The notes beneath the pieces are model-generated. The model was not told where the DNA came from. It did no database searches and saw only the letters and a list, made by a program, of their open reading frames with translations. Positions 32,056 to 41,681 of a DNA stretch of 64,000 nucleotides are shown piece after piece. Origin of the DNA: Streptomyces sp. WAC05374. GTDB lineage: Bacteria > Actinomycetota > Actinomycetes > Streptomycetales > Streptomycetaceae. Both the position numbers and the translations under genes were made by a program. Position 1 is the stretch's first letter. Every line of letters begins with the position of its first letter. The stretch covers positions 248,001-312,000 of the forward strand of contig NZ_SMNQ01000007.1 in assembly GCF_004353505.1 (NCBI RefSeq). Reading direction: 5' to 3'.

Positions 32056-34287
32056 ATGCCCCGGTTCAGCGTCATCGTCCCCGCGTACAAGGTCCAGGCC
32101 TATCTGCACGAGTGCCTGGAGTCGGTGCTCTCCCAGTCCTTCGAGGACTTGGAGCTGATCGCCGTGGACGACTGCTCGCCCGACGGTTGCGGGGCGGTCA
32201 TCGACGAGTTCGCCGCCCGCGACCGCCGGGTCGTCGCCGTCCACCTGCCCGGGAACGCCGGGCTGGGGCCCGCCCGCAACGCCGGGCTGGCCCGGGCGAC
32301 CGGCGACTACGTCCTGTTCCTGGACGGCGACGACACCTTCGTACCGGGCGCCCTCCAGGCCGTCGCCGACCGCCTCAAGGAGACCGGCTCGCCCGACCTG
32401 CTGGTGTACGACTACGCCCGCGTCTACTGGTCGGGCGAGGCGGTGCGCCACGAGTTCCGCGCCCACCTCTCCGAGGCCGGTCCGGCGCCCTTCCCGCTGA
32501 CCGATCGGCCGGGGCTGCTGAAGGTGCTGATGGTGGTGTGGAACAAGGCGTACAAGCGGGAGTTCCTGGAGCGCGAGGGGTTCGCCTTCCCGCCCGGCTT
32601 CTACGAGGACACGCCCTGGACGTACCCGGCGCTGATGGCCGCCGAGTCGATCGCGACGCTCGACCGGGTGTGCGTCCACTACCGCCAGCGCCGCACCGGT
32701 TCGATCCTGCGGACCACGAGCCACCGGCACTTCGACCTGTTCGAGCAGTACGAGCGGGTCTTCGCCTTCATCGACGCCCGCCCCGAGCTGGCGCGCTGGC
32801 GGGCGGTGCTGTTCCGGCGCATGGCCGACCACTTCACGTCCGTGTTCTCCGCCCGGGGCCGCCTCCCGCGCGGCACCCGGGCCGACTTCTTCCGCCGGGC
32901 CCGCCGCCACTACCGCCGTTTCCGCACGCCCGGTGCCACGCCCAAGTTCACCACCCGGCTGCGCCACGCCCTGGTGCGGCTCGGCAGCCACCGCGCGTAC
33001 CGGGCGATCATGGCCGCCCGGGCGCTGAAGAAGCGGGCCGGGCAGGGCGTGTCGACCGCCGCGCGGGCCGTGCGCGGCGCGCTGCTCCAGCTCCACTACC
33101 GCGTCCAGCGGTGCCTGCCGCTGCGCGAGGACCGTGCCGTGTTCGCCGCCTACTGGAACCGGGGCTACGCGTGCAGCCCGGCCGCCGTCGAGGAACGGGT
33201 GCGCGAGCTGGCCCCGCACGTGCGCACCGCGTGGGTGTGCGGGCCCGAGCACTTCCACACCGTGCCGCCCGCGACGCGCCGGGTGCGCCCGGGGTCGGCC
33301 GCGTACTGGACGGCGCTGGCCCGCTCCAAGTACCTGGTCAACAACGTCAACTTCGACCGGCGGCTGGTCAAGCGGCGCGGCCAGCTCCTGATCCAGACCC
33401 ACCACGGCACACCGCTCAAGCACATGGGCCTGGACCTCCAGTACCGGCCGGCGGCCGCACGGGACATGGACTTCGCGCGGCTGCTGCGCGCCATCGACCA
33501 GTGGGACGCCGTGGTGTCCGCCAACCGCCACTCCAGCCTGGTGTGGGAGCGGGTCTACCCGGCCGCCTACCGGACGCTGGAGTTCGGCTCGCCGCGCAAC
33601 GACGTCTTCCAGCGGGCCACCGCGGCCGACGTGGCCCGGCTGCGCGAGACGCTCGGCATCCCGGAGGGCCACACGGCGATCCTGTACGCGCCGACGCACC
33701 GCGACTACGTGCGCCCGCAGCCCCACCTGGTCGACCTGGAGCGGCTGCTGCGGGCGCTGGGCCCCCGGTTCGTGATCCTGGCCCGCCCGCACCCCACGCA
33801 CGGCTCGCCGTTCCCCGTGACGGACAGCCCCCGGGTCATCGACGTGTCGGACCACCCGTCGGTCGAGCGGCTGTGCCTGGCGTCCGACGCCCTGCTGACG
33901 GACTACTCGTCGCTGATGTTCGACTACGCGGTGCTCGACCGGCCGATCGTCGTGCACGCCGAGGACTGGGCGGCGTACGACGCGGCCCGTGGCACCTACT
34001 TCGACGTGCGGGCGTTCCCGCCGGGCGCGGTGGCCCGCACCGAGGACGAGCTGATCGACATCTTCGCCACCGGGCACTGGCGCGGTTCGCGCTCCGCGCA
34101 GTTGCGGGCCGCGTTCCGGGCGCGGTTCTGCCCGTACGACGACGGGTACGCGGCCGAGCGGGTGGTGCGGCACCTGTTCCTGGGCGAGGACCTGGCGGCC
34201 CTGCCGCCCGTCGTCCCGATGGAGGACCGCCGCCCGGCGCCCTCGCTGGGCGGGCCGGGGGCGGCCCTGTTCCCGGCGCCGCGCTAG
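32056..34287 (+). CDS. Bifunctional GT2 glycosyltransferase / CDP-glycerol glycerophosphotransferase
   Basis: A 743-residue enzyme. Residues 1 to about 230 are a GT2 domain with an intact nucleotide site (VIVPAYKVQAYLHECLESVL, AVDDCSPDG, FLDGDDTF). Residues from about 355 to 725 are a TagF-type glycerophosphotransferase (EDRAVFAAYWNRGYACSP, VNNVNFDRRLVKRRGQ, QTHHGTPLKHMGLD, LLTDYSSLMFDYAVLDRP). It should add a sugar and glycerol-phosphate-like units to a teichoic-type wall polymer on the cytoplasmic side. It starts 68 bp after the sugar importer but belongs to the envelope region. It ends convergently, overlapping the next gene by 4 bp at CTAG. Confidence 0.9.
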   Translation: MPRFSVIVPAYKVQAYLHECLESVLSQSFEDLELIAVDDCSPDGCGAVIDEFAARDRRVVAVHLPGNAGLGPARNAGLARATGDYVLFLDGDDTFVPGALQAVADRLKETGSPDLLVYDYARVYWSGEAVRHEFRAHLSEAGPAPFPLTDRPGLLKVLMVVWNKAYKREFLEREGFAFPPGFYEDTPWTYPALMAAESIATLDRVCVHYRQRRTGSILRTTSHRHFDLFEQYERVFAFIDARPELARWRAVLFRRMADHFTSVFSARGRLPRGTRADFFRRARRHYRRFRTPGATPKFTTRLRHALVRLGSHRAYRAIMAARALKKRAGQGVSTAARAVRGALLQLHYRVQRCLPLREDRAVFAAYWNRGYACSPAAVEERVRELAPHVRTAWVCGPEHFHTVPPATRRVRPGSAAYWTALARSKYLVNNVNFDRRLVKRRGQLLIQTHHGTPLKHMGLDLQYRPAAARDMDFARLLRAIDQWDAVVSANRHSSLVWERVYPAAYRTLEFGSPRNDVFQRATAADVARLRETLGIPEGHTAILYAPTHRDYVRPQPHLVDLERLLRALGPRFVILARPHPTHGSPFPVTDSPRVIDVSDHPSVERLCLASDALLTDYSSLMFDYAVLDRPIVVHAEDWAAYDAARGTYFDVRAFPPGAVARTEDELIDIFATGHWRGSRSAQLRAAFRARFCPYDDGYAAERVVRHLFLGEDLAALPPVVPMEDRRPAPSLGGPGAALFPAPR

Positions 34288-35927
34288 CGGGCGGCCAGCA
34301 GCGCCTTGGCGGCCCGCCGCACCGGCCCCCGCCGCACCGCGGGCACCAGGAGCCTGCCCACCACTCCGGCGGGCCGCCAGCGCAACTGCAACCGCCCCGC
34401 CTCCCGCCCCTCCGGCTCCACCGTGACGCGGTGCCGGCGCGCCCCGGCCACCTCGAAGGGCGCGAAGTCCAGGGGGGCGAGCAGGACGCCGGTGTTGCCG
34501 GCGCGCCCGTCGGTGACCTCCAGCACGGGATGCCGCACGCCCTGGAAGCCGTGCGCGGGCAGCGTCGCGGCGGTCACGTCGAGCCGTACGGCGCCCTCGA
34601 AGACGCCCCGCCCCGCCGGGTCCATCCGCACCGGCACGGTCAGCCGCCGCCCGCCGGGCGAGACGTGCAGGCGGGCCGGCAGCGGGGCGAGCGGGAGGCG
34701 CCGCCCCGGGTCGTAGGTGCGCAGCCGCAGCTCGACGGCGCCGTCCTCGCCGCGCCCCACCCGGGTGATCTCGTGCCGGAACCGGGCGGAGCCGAACGGG
34801 CACCCCGCCAGGTCCAGTTCCGTCAGGTCCAGGTCGTCGCGCCCCTGGGGGGTCCGCGGCAGGGTGCCGCCCCAGTAGGTGCGCCCGTCCCCGTCGGTGA
34901 CCGTCCGGCGCGGGCCGGTACCGTGCCCCAGTCCCCGGGCGGCGAGCCGGGCCTCCTCGTACCGGCCCTCGCGCAGCAGCCCCACCACGACCCGCTCGTC
35001 CCGCCGCATCCGCCGGAAGGCGGTGGGCGACAGGCCCTCCAGGTAGGGCAGGACCTCCGCCGCGAACCGCTCGATCCACGCGACCTCCCGGTGGGGCAGG
35101 TCGCCGGCGTACAGGCGCAGGTCGTGGGAGAGGAACTTGTGGTCCTTCTCCTCGCGCACCGCGGCCGGCACTCCGTGCCCGGCCAGGAAGTCGTCGATCA
35201 TCCGTGCGACGGTGATCCGGTCGCGGACGTTGGAGATCAGGTGCCGCCGGTTGGAGATGGTCGCCGCGCCGGAGGGGGCGTGGGGGGCGATGTACCAGCG
35301 GTAGACCGGTTCGGTGATGACGGTGAAGGCGCGGGCGAGGGTGTAGGCGCGGGCGGAGAAGAGCTGGTCCTCGTAGTGGACGTCCTCGGGGAAGCGGAGG
35401 GCGTGCCGGTCCAGGAACTCCTTGCGGTACATCTTGTTGGTCGACAGCGGCTCGAACAGCAGCCGCGGCTCGTCCTCGATGCCCCGGACCGTGCGGCGCC
35501 GGGCGAACAGGTGCGGCATCCACCCGGAGACGTCGCCGGTGTCGGTGCGCACCCGCTCGACGGCGCCCATCGTGAAGTCGGCGTCCGCCTCCGCGTGCGC
35601 GGCGAGCAGCAGTTCGACGGCGCGCGGCGGGAGTTCGTCGTCGCTGTCGAGGAACATCAGGTAGGGCGCGCGGGCGGTCTCCAGGGCGCGGTTGCGGGGT
35701 GCGCCGCAGCCGCCGCTGTTGCGCTCCAGCCGTACGACCCGGATGCGGTCGTCCCGCGCGGCCAGCTCCGCCGCGACCTTCGGGGTGGCGTCGGTGGAGT
35801 GGTCGTCGCTGATGACGATCTCGATGTCCCGGTGGGTCTGGGCGCGGACGGAGGCGACGGCGCGCGGCAGCCGCTCGGCGTCGTCGTGGACGATGACCGT
35901 GACGGTCACGTCGGGGAAGGCGGTCAT
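34284..35927 (-). CDS. GT2 glycosyltransferase with C-terminal accessory domain
   Basis: A 547-residue enzyme. The GT2 domain (about 5-230) has TVIVHDDAERLPRAVASV, VISDDHSTDAT, FLDSDDELPP and YEDQLFSARA. The last about 200 residues form a beta-rich segment seen with TagF-like proteins (RTYWGGTLPR, LRTYDPGRRLPLAPLP). It has no glycerophosphotransferase domain. The ATG overlaps the stop of the upstream gene by 4 bp, so these two are translated together. Sugar donor and acceptor are unknown; the location suggests a wall glycopolymer. Confidence 0.88.
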   Translation of the reverse strand: MTAFPDVTVTVIVHDDAERLPRAVASVRAQTHRDIEIVISDDHSTDATPKVAAELAARDDRIRVVRLERNSGGCGAPRNRALETARAPYLMFLDSDDELPPRAVELLLAAHAEADADFTMGAVERVRTDTGDVSGWMPHLFARRRTVRGIEDEPRLLFEPLSTNKMYRKEFLDRHALRFPEDVHYEDQLFSARAYTLARAFTVITEPVYRWYIAPHAPSGAATISNRRHLISNVRDRITVARMIDDFLAGHGVPAAVREEKDHKFLSHDLRLYAGDLPHREVAWIERFAAEVLPYLEGLSPTAFRRMRRDERVVVGLLREGRYEEARLAARGLGHGTGPRRTVTDGDGRTYWGGTLPRTPQGRDDLDLTELDLAGCPFGSARFRHEITRVGRGEDGAVELRLRTYDPGRRLPLAPLPARLHVSPGGRRLTVPVRMDPAGRGVFEGAVRLDVTAATLPAHGFQGVRHPVLEVTDGRAGNTGVLLAPLDFAPFEVAGARRHRVTVEPEGREAGRLQLRWRPAGVVGRLLVPAVRRGPVRRAAKALLAAR

Positions 35928-38155
35928 CGGCGCGTGGCCTCCTCGGGCGTGGGGGCGGGGGTGCGCCGCTCCAGCGGCAGGACGGGCGGCAGGCTCTCCT
36001 CGCCCTCGCCGAGGAACACCCGGCGTACGACCCGCTCGGCGGCGCGCCCGTCGTCGTACTCGCAGAACCGCAGCCGGAAGTCGTGGCGCTGTTTCGCCGC
36101 CGCCTCGTCGCACCAGGTGCCGTCGCGCAGGATGCCGGTCAGCTCGTCCTGGCCTCGGGTGACGTGGCCGGGCGGTTCGGCGGTGATGTCGAAGTAGACG
36201 CCGCGCGTGGCGGTGTAGGTCTCCCAGTCGTCGGTGTGCAGGACGATGGGCCGGTCGAGGTTGGCGTAGTCGAACATGATCGACGAGTAGTCGGTGATGA
36301 GCGCGTCGGAGGCCAGGGCGAGTTCCTCGACCGGGTCATAACCGGTGACGTCCAGGACGCGTTCGTGGCGTACGGGCGCGGGCAGCCGGTCGTGGAAGTA
36401 GTGGCCGCGGACGAGCAGGACGGTGTCCTCGCCGAGGTCGTCGGCGAGCCTGGGCAGGTCGAGGCGGGGCGCCCAGCGGCTGCGGGCCTGGTAGTCGCGG
36501 TGGGTGGGGGCGTACAGCAGGGCGCGGTGGCCGGGCTCGATGCCGAGCCGGGCGCGGGCGGCGCGGACGTCGGCGGCGGTGGCGCGGTAGTGGATGTCGT
36601 TGCGGGGGTAGCCGTAGTCGAGCGACCGGTATCCGGCGGGGTAGGCGCGCTGCCAGGTCTCGGTGGAGTGGCTGTTGGCGGAGAGGCTGTAGTCCCAGCG
36701 GTCGACGCGTTCCAGCAGGGCTTCGAGGTTGAGGCCCTGGGCGGCGGCGGGGTGGTCGCGCTGGTCGACGCCCATGCGCTTGAGCGGGGTGCCGTGGTGC
36801 GTCTGGAGGTGGACGGTTCCGGGGCGCTTGACCACGCCGTTGGGGAAGTTGACGTTGTTGACCAGGTACTTGGCGCGGGCGAGGACGTCCCAGTAGCGGG
36901 GCGTGCCCGGCACCACGTGGTCGGTGCCGGGCGGCAGCAGCGGGACGCGGTCGGGTTCGGCGATCCAGACCTGGCGGATGTCGGGGGCGAGTTCGGCGAG
37001 TTCGGCGGCGATGGCGGCGGGGTTGCAGTGGACGCCGCGCCCCCAGTACGCGGAGAAGACGGCGAGGTCCTCGTCGATGCTCCGGCGCAGCCGTGCCCGG
37101 TAGCGGTGGCGGGCGCGGGCGGCGGACACCTTCTCGGCGCGGGCGGCGGCGCCGGCCCGGGCCGCGCGGCGCTTGTCGTTGGCGATGCGCAGCAGCCGGT
37201 AGGCGAGGTGGGCCCCGTGGCCGAGGAGGGCGTGGCGTACGCCGTCGAGGCCGCCGGGCCGCTGGTGGCCGTCGGGGCGGAAGCGGGCGGTGTGCCGGGC
37301 GGCGCGCCGGAAGTACTCGGTGAGCAGGGCGGGCGGGAGTTCGTCGCGGCGGGCGAGGGTGGCCAGGTAGTCGCCGACCATCCGGTCGTAGAGCCGGGAG
37401 CGCAGGGCGGTGGGCGCGGAGGCGGCGTGGGCGAGCTGGTGGAGGCGTTCGTACTGGCCGAAGGCGGCGAAGTGCTGCTCGGGTCCGGCGGTGCGCCGCT
37501 GGGTGGGGCGGTCCTTGTGGCGGATCAGGCCGGCGGTGGTGCAGGCGGTGATCCGCCGGGCGAGGAGGAGGACGGCGTACGAGAGGTACAGCTCGTCGTG
37601 TCCTTCGGTGCCGATCAGCTCGGGGTGTCCGGCCAGGAGCCGGGCGCTGATGAGGCGGTTGCCGAGGAGGGGCGCGGTGTCGAGCAGGGCGGGGCGGGCG
37701 GCGAGCGTGGTGGGGCCGTGGGCGGCCGCCTCGGCGAGGAGGTCGGTGGAGCCGCCGGGCACGGCGTCGTCCCACCAGAAGGCGTGGAGGTGGTCGCAGA
37801 GCAGGACGTCCGGGGCGGCCGGGAGGGTGGCGAGGCGGGTGGTGAGCCCGGCCGCCGCGCCGTCGGGGAGCCGGTCGGTGGCGGGGTGGAGGAACTGGAG
37901 GTACTCCCCGGTCGCGGCGTGGGCGGCGGCGGCCCGGGCGGTGGCGGCCGGGGCCCCGGGGGTGACGGGCACCACGGTGACGCGCGGGTCGCGCAGTTCG
38001 TGGCGGGTGGCGAGCGCCCGGGCGGGGCCGTCGGTGGCGGGGACGGTGACGACGATGTCGAGGTCGGGCGGGGTCTGGGCGGTGACGCTGTCCAGGCAGG
38101 TGCGCAGCCTGCCGTGCGGGGCGTGGCCGGAGACGATGACGCTGAGTGTGGGCAT
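35924..38155 (-). CDS. CDP-glycerol glycerophosphotransferase with degenerate N-terminal GT2 domain
   Basis: A 743-residue protein with the same layout as the 32056-34287 product. The C-terminal transferase (about 360-720) is intact (EDLAVFSAYWGRGVHCNP, VNNVNFPNGVVKRPG, QTHHGTPLKRMGVD, LITDYSSIMFDYANLDRP). The N-terminal GT2 fold has lost its signature: where the DxD-type FLDGDD should be it reads FLHPATD, and the donor-site segment reads VTVPATDGPARA. The domain is probably non-catalytic and structural. ATG 38155 has AAGGA upstream. It heads the two-gene unit with the GT2 gene downstream. Confidence 0.87.
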   Translation of the reverse strand: MPTLSVIVSGHAPHGRLRTCLDSVTAQTPPDLDIVVTVPATDGPARALATRHELRDPRVTVVPVTPGAPAATARAAAAHAATGEYLQFLHPATDRLPDGAAAGLTTRLATLPAAPDVLLCDHLHAFWWDDAVPGGSTDLLAEAAAHGPTTLAARPALLDTAPLLGNRLISARLLAGHPELIGTEGHDELYLSYAVLLLARRITACTTAGLIRHKDRPTQRRTAGPEQHFAAFGQYERLHQLAHAASAPTALRSRLYDRMVGDYLATLARRDELPPALLTEYFRRAARHTARFRPDGHQRPGGLDGVRHALLGHGAHLAYRLLRIANDKRRAARAGAAARAEKVSAARARHRYRARLRRSIDEDLAVFSAYWGRGVHCNPAAIAAELAELAPDIRQVWIAEPDRVPLLPPGTDHVVPGTPRYWDVLARAKYLVNNVNFPNGVVKRPGTVHLQTHHGTPLKRMGVDQRDHPAAAQGLNLEALLERVDRWDYSLSANSHSTETWQRAYPAGYRSLDYGYPRNDIHYRATAADVRAARARLGIEPGHRALLYAPTHRDYQARSRWAPRLDLPRLADDLGEDTVLLVRGHYFHDRLPAPVRHERVLDVTGYDPVEELALASDALITDYSSIMFDYANLDRPIVLHTDDWETYTATRGVYFDITAEPPGHVTRGQDELTGILRDGTWCDEAAAKQRHDFRLRFCEYDDGRAAERVVRRVFLGEGEESLPPVLPLERRTPAPTPEEATRR

Positions 38156-38190
38156 GGGCGTGCGGTCCTTGGGGGAGCGTGCGGGGCGGG

Positions 38191-38565
38191 TCAGTTCCGT
38201 TGGCCGAGGAAGACCGTCACCAGACCGATCACCACCAGCAGCGAGCCGGCCCAGGTCCACACCGAGGTCCGCTCGTGCAGCAGCGTGGAGCCGGCCAGCA
38301 CGATCAGCAGATAGCCGAGGGCGTTGAAGGGGTACGCGATGGACAGCGGGACCCGGGCGAGGGTGGACATCCAGGCGACGGCGGAGATCGCGAAGACGGT
38401 GAGGCCCAGCACCACCCAGGGGGTGGTCGCGGCGCGGACGGCCAGGGAGCCGCCGGTCCTCTCGGCGGCGGTGGCGGCGGCCCGCATGCCGTGTTTCAGC
38501 ATGATCTGGCCGGCCGCCGAGGAGAACACCGCGAACAGCAGCAGCGTCAGGCTGGGCAGGGTCAA
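38191..38565 (-). CDS. Small four-helix EamA/SMR-type membrane transporter, possible lipid-linked sugar flippase
   Basis: A 124-residue protein of four membrane helices in the EamA/SMR class (AVFSSAAGQIMLKHGMR, IAYPFNALGYLLIVLAG, WTWAGSLLVVIGLVTVF). The start is TTG at 38565 with AAGAGG upstream. Small proteins of this kind (ArnE/ArnF-like) move polyprenyl-phosphate sugars across the membrane. It follows the GT2-methyltransferase gene by 10 bp, and a GT-C gene precedes that, so a flippase role fits better than drug export. This is inference from neighbours and size. Confidence 0.75.
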   Translation of the reverse strand: MTLPSLTLLLFAVFSSAAGQIMLKHGMRAAATAAERTGGSLAVRAATTPWVVLGLTVFAISAVAWMSTLARVPLSIAYPFNALGYLLIVLAGSTLLHERTSVWTWAGSLLVVIGLVTVFLGQRN

Positions 38566-38575
38566 CGTCCGCCTC

Positions 38576-40120
38576 TTACACGCCGAGGCGGTGGGTGGGG
38601 GCGTCCACGGGGACGAACTGACGGTTGAGGATGTCCTGGACATCGATGTGCTCCCCCGCGATGATCGTGCGCGCCGCATGCGGGGTGAGCAGTGCGACGT
38701 ACTGGTAGCCGAAGAGGGTGGGCCGCAGCCGGGTGAGCACCTTCGACACCCCGCCGAGCACCCGGGACACCGGTCCGCCGCCGAGCACGGACCAGAAGGG
38801 CGCGCCGGTGGCGCCGATGGACAGCACGTCGTACCCGGCGGCGCGCACGGTGCGGCGGAGGCTGGCGCGGCTGAAGAACCGCAGGTGCGTCTCGTCGAGG
38901 ATGCCGCGCCGGTCGTAGTCGAAGATGCCGAGCGCGACGCGCAGCCGCGAGTACCAGTGGCCGAAGTTCGGCACGGACAGCAGGACGTGCCCGTCGGGGC
39001 GCAGGACGCGGCGCAGCTCGGCGAGGAGGCGTTCGGGGCGGGAGAGGTGCTCGATGACGTCGCCGGCGACGACGTAGTCGTATCCGTCGCCGATGCCCTC
39101 CGGCAGGCCCTCCTCCAGGTCGGCGAGGAAGAACCCGCCGGTGCACCTGGTGTGCACGCCCTCGACCTCGACGCGGTCGATCCCGGTGACGGTGTGGCCG
39201 AGGGCTTCGAGGCGTTCGGCGAACGCGCCGCCGGAGCAGCCGACGTCCAGGACGCGGCCGGGCGGCAGGTCGCGCATCCGGTCCAGGATGACGGCGTGCG
39301 AGGAGCCGTCGCCCTCCTTGAAGTCGTACTCGACGGGCTTGGGGATCCACCCGCAGGTGCCGAAGCCCTTCTTGGCCAGCCGGTATTCGAGGACGTCCTT
39401 GACCACGTCCTTGGCGTAGCGCATGCCGTTGACGTAGCAGATCTCGTCGCCGTAGTAGGTGGGGATGGGGATCTCGCGGATGCGCATCCCGGCGTCTGCC
39501 ATCTGGACGATGATCTGGGTGTCGAAGTCGAAGGCGTCGGTGTTGCGCTCGATGGGCAGTCGGCGCAGGGCGTCCACCCTGTAGGCCCGGTAGCCGGAGT
39601 GGAACTCGGTCAGCCGGGAGCCGAGCAGCCTGTTCTCGAGCCGGGTCAGGATGCGGTTGCCGAGCCACTTGTAGAGGGGCATGCCGCCGCGGAGGGCGTC
39701 GCGGGGCCGCATCATCCGTGAGCCGAACACGGCGTCGCACTCGCCGCGTTCCAGGGGCTCGACCATCCGGGGCAGCAGCTCGGGGGCGTACTGGCCGTCG
39801 CCGTGCAGCAGGACGACGATGTCGAGCCCGCGTTCGGCGGCGAGCGCGTACCCGGCCTTCTGGTTGCCGCCGTAGCCGAGGTTCTTGGTGTGCCGCATGA
39901 CGACGGTCGGCGGCATCCCGTCGAGCTGGGACCAGCGGCAGCCGGCGGTGAAGGTGGCGTCATGGCTGGCGTCGTCGAGGATGAGGATCTCGGCGATCCT
40001 CGGGCGGAAGTCGGCGGGGATGCGGTCGAGGGTCTTCTCCAGGGTCGTCTCGGCGTTGTACGCCACGACCAGGACGCCGATCCTGGGACCGGTCGTGCTG
40101 CTGCTTCGGCCTTCCGTCAC
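38576..40120 (-). CDS. Fused polyprenyl-phosphate GT2 glycosyltransferase and SAM methyltransferase
   Basis: A 514-residue fusion. The first about 245 residues are a DPM1-like GT2 (GVLVVAYNAETTLEKTL, LILDDASHDAT, LHGDGQYAPELL, GSRMM) of the type that makes polyprenyl-phosphate sugars. The second half is a class I methyltransferase with SAM motif VLDVGCSGGAFAERL, VVAGDVIEHL and LRPDGHVLLSVPNFGHW. GTG at 40120 is preferred because GGAG precedes it. It is the middle gene of GT-C / fusion / small flippase, all minus strand with short gaps. The methyltransferase may modify the same sugar or lipid product; this is untested. Confidence 0.85.
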   Translation of the reverse strand: MTEGRSSSTTGPRIGVLVVAYNAETTLEKTLDRIPADFRPRIAEILILDDASHDATFTAGCRWSQLDGMPPTVVMRHTKNLGYGGNQKAGYALAAERGLDIVVLLHGDGQYAPELLPRMVEPLERGECDAVFGSRMMRPRDALRGGMPLYKWLGNRILTRLENRLLGSRLTEFHSGYRAYRVDALRRLPIERNTDAFDFDTQIIVQMADAGMRIREIPIPTYYGDEICYVNGMRYAKDVVKDVLEYRLAKKGFGTCGWIPKPVEYDFKEGDGSSHAVILDRMRDLPPGRVLDVGCSGGAFAERLEALGHTVTGIDRVEVEGVHTRCTGGFFLADLEEGLPEGIGDGYDYVVAGDVIEHLSRPERLLAELRRVLRPDGHVLLSVPNFGHWYSRLRVALGIFDYDRRGILDETHLRFFSRASLRRTVRAAGYDVLSIGATGAPFWSVLGGGPVSRVLGGVSKVLTRLRPTLFGYQYVALLTPHAARTIIAGEHIDVQDILNRQFVPVDAPTHRLGV

Positions 40121-40153
40121 GGGCTTCTCCACTTTCGCGGGTTCGGGGACAGG

Positions 40154-41455
40154 TCAGTCGCCGGCGGAGGCGGGCGCGGGGGCGGCGTCCCCGGCCGGCG
40201 CGGGCGCTCCGGGGGCGGGTACCGGCGCGCCGACCGCGGCGGGCGCCGGGGCGTGGGGCGCCGGCGGGGCGGGGCGGACCGGGGGGCGCGGCGTGGCCGG
40301 GGCGAGCGCCCGGTGGACGGCCGAGGCGATACAGAGGGCCAGCACCACCCAGCCCAGGGCGCCGAAGGCCATCTCCGTGTCCGTCCAGTGCACGGGCCGC
40401 TGGCCGGAGTAGACCGAGGCGGCGACGGCGCCGACGACCGTCCCGTACGCCAGGCCCTGCCACAGGCCGACGACGAACAGCCCGGCGGCCGGCCAGGCCA
40501 GGTACTGCACGCCCGAGGCCGTGCTGAGCAGCAGCAGCGACCCGAGCGTGACGGCGACCGCCCGCGGCGCGTCGGCCGGGCGCCGCCACACCAGCCACAC
40601 GCCCACGGCCATGATCGCGGCGACGATCAGGAAGTGGCCGTCGCCGCGCAGCAGGGAGACGTACCGCTCCGGCACGTCCGCCCAGCGGGCGAAGCGGACG
40701 ATGCCCCAGAAGCTGAAGTTGCCGCCCGCGTACTCGAGGACGTTCGCCTTCAGCCCGCCCGGTACGGTCGCGACGACCGGCCCCCACAGGGTGAGGAACA
40801 GCGCCGTGAACCCGGCGGTGAACCGCAGCAGTACGGGGCGGCCCCCGGCGCGCCAGGCGGTGGCGAAGAGCAGCGGCACGGCGACGACCGGGATGAGCTT
40901 GACGCTGAAGCAGAGCACCGCGGCGAGCCCCGCCGCCACCGGCCGCCCCCGGTCGACCAGCAGGTAGGCGGCGGCGAACGCGAACATGACGGCGACCGAG
41001 TCGGTGTTGCCGTGGTAGCCGGACGTGGCCACGAGCACCGGGCACAGCGCCGCGCCCACCGCGCACCACACCGCGGTGCCCAGCTTTGTGGCCCGGCGCC
41101 GCACGATCGCGAAGACCAGCAGCACGGTGACGAAGTCGGCGAGGCACGCCGGGAAGCGGATCAGGGGCCGCCAGGGCACGCCCTGCTGGGCCAGCCACTC
41201 CAGCCCCAGGAGCATCCAGCTCGCCAGCGGCGGGTGGTTGTAGACCGGCAGCCACGGCATCTGCTCGGCGTAGATCCGTACCGGGTCCGTCCGGGCGATG
41301 GCCCGGGCGAAGCCCCAGAAGAAGCGCACGTCGGCCGGCCCGCGGGTGTTCGCCGCGAGTGCCACCTTCGAGACGAACGCGACCGCCGCGACGGCGATGA
41401 CGACGATCCGGGCTTTCCGCACATCCCATGACAGAGACGACATTCGGACGTTCAT
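40154..41455 (-). CDS. Polytopic GT-C-type membrane glycosyltransferase
   Basis: A 433-residue membrane protein with about ten helices. It has an acidic first-loop segment (NTRGPADVRFFWGFARA), YNHPPLASWMLLGLEWL, SGYHGNTDSVAVMFAFA and SVKLIPVVAVPLL, as in GT-C enzymes that use polyprenyl-phosphate sugars on the outer face. The last 60 residues are Pro/Ala-rich and disordered. ATG 41455 is chosen, although no good binding site is visible. It probably transfers the sugar made by the downstream GT2 and flipped by the small EamA-type protein. The acceptor (glycopolymer or protein) is unknown. It is divergent from rmlA across 226 bp that are AT-richer than the surroundings. Confidence 0.8.
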   Translation of the reverse strand: MNVRMSSLSWDVRKARIVVIAVAAVAFVSKVALAANTRGPADVRFFWGFARAIARTDPVRIYAEQMPWLPVYNHPPLASWMLLGLEWLAQQGVPWRPLIRFPACLADFVTVLLVFAIVRRRATKLGTAVWCAVGAALCPVLVATSGYHGNTDSVAVMFAFAAAYLLVDRGRPVAAGLAAVLCFSVKLIPVVAVPLLFATAWRAGGRPVLLRFTAGFTALFLTLWGPVVATVPGGLKANVLEYAGGNFSFWGIVRFARWADVPERYVSLLRGDGHFLIVAAIMAVGVWLVWRRPADAPRAVAVTLGSLLLLSTASGVQYLAWPAAGLFVVGLWQGLAYGTVVGAVAASVYSGQRPVHWTDTEMAFGALGWVVLALCIASAVHRALAPATPRPPVRPAPPAPHAPAPAAVGAPVPAPGAPAPAGDAAPAPASAGD

Positions 41456-41681
41456 GGTTGTCGAACGTAGCAATACCGACCACACCACGCGAAGCACCTA
41501 TTAACACACTTACTTCGCAATGCAGTTCATCACGTGGCTGCTCAGTGGGCGTTGTCGCGCCCGGACGGTTTCGCCGAATCACACGTATGGCCCACGGCGG
41601 CACGTAATTCGTGGCGCTCAACTCTCGTTCACAACCTGCACCTTGTCCCCGTCAGCCGAGGCAGACAGGCAGGCCAGTGAA

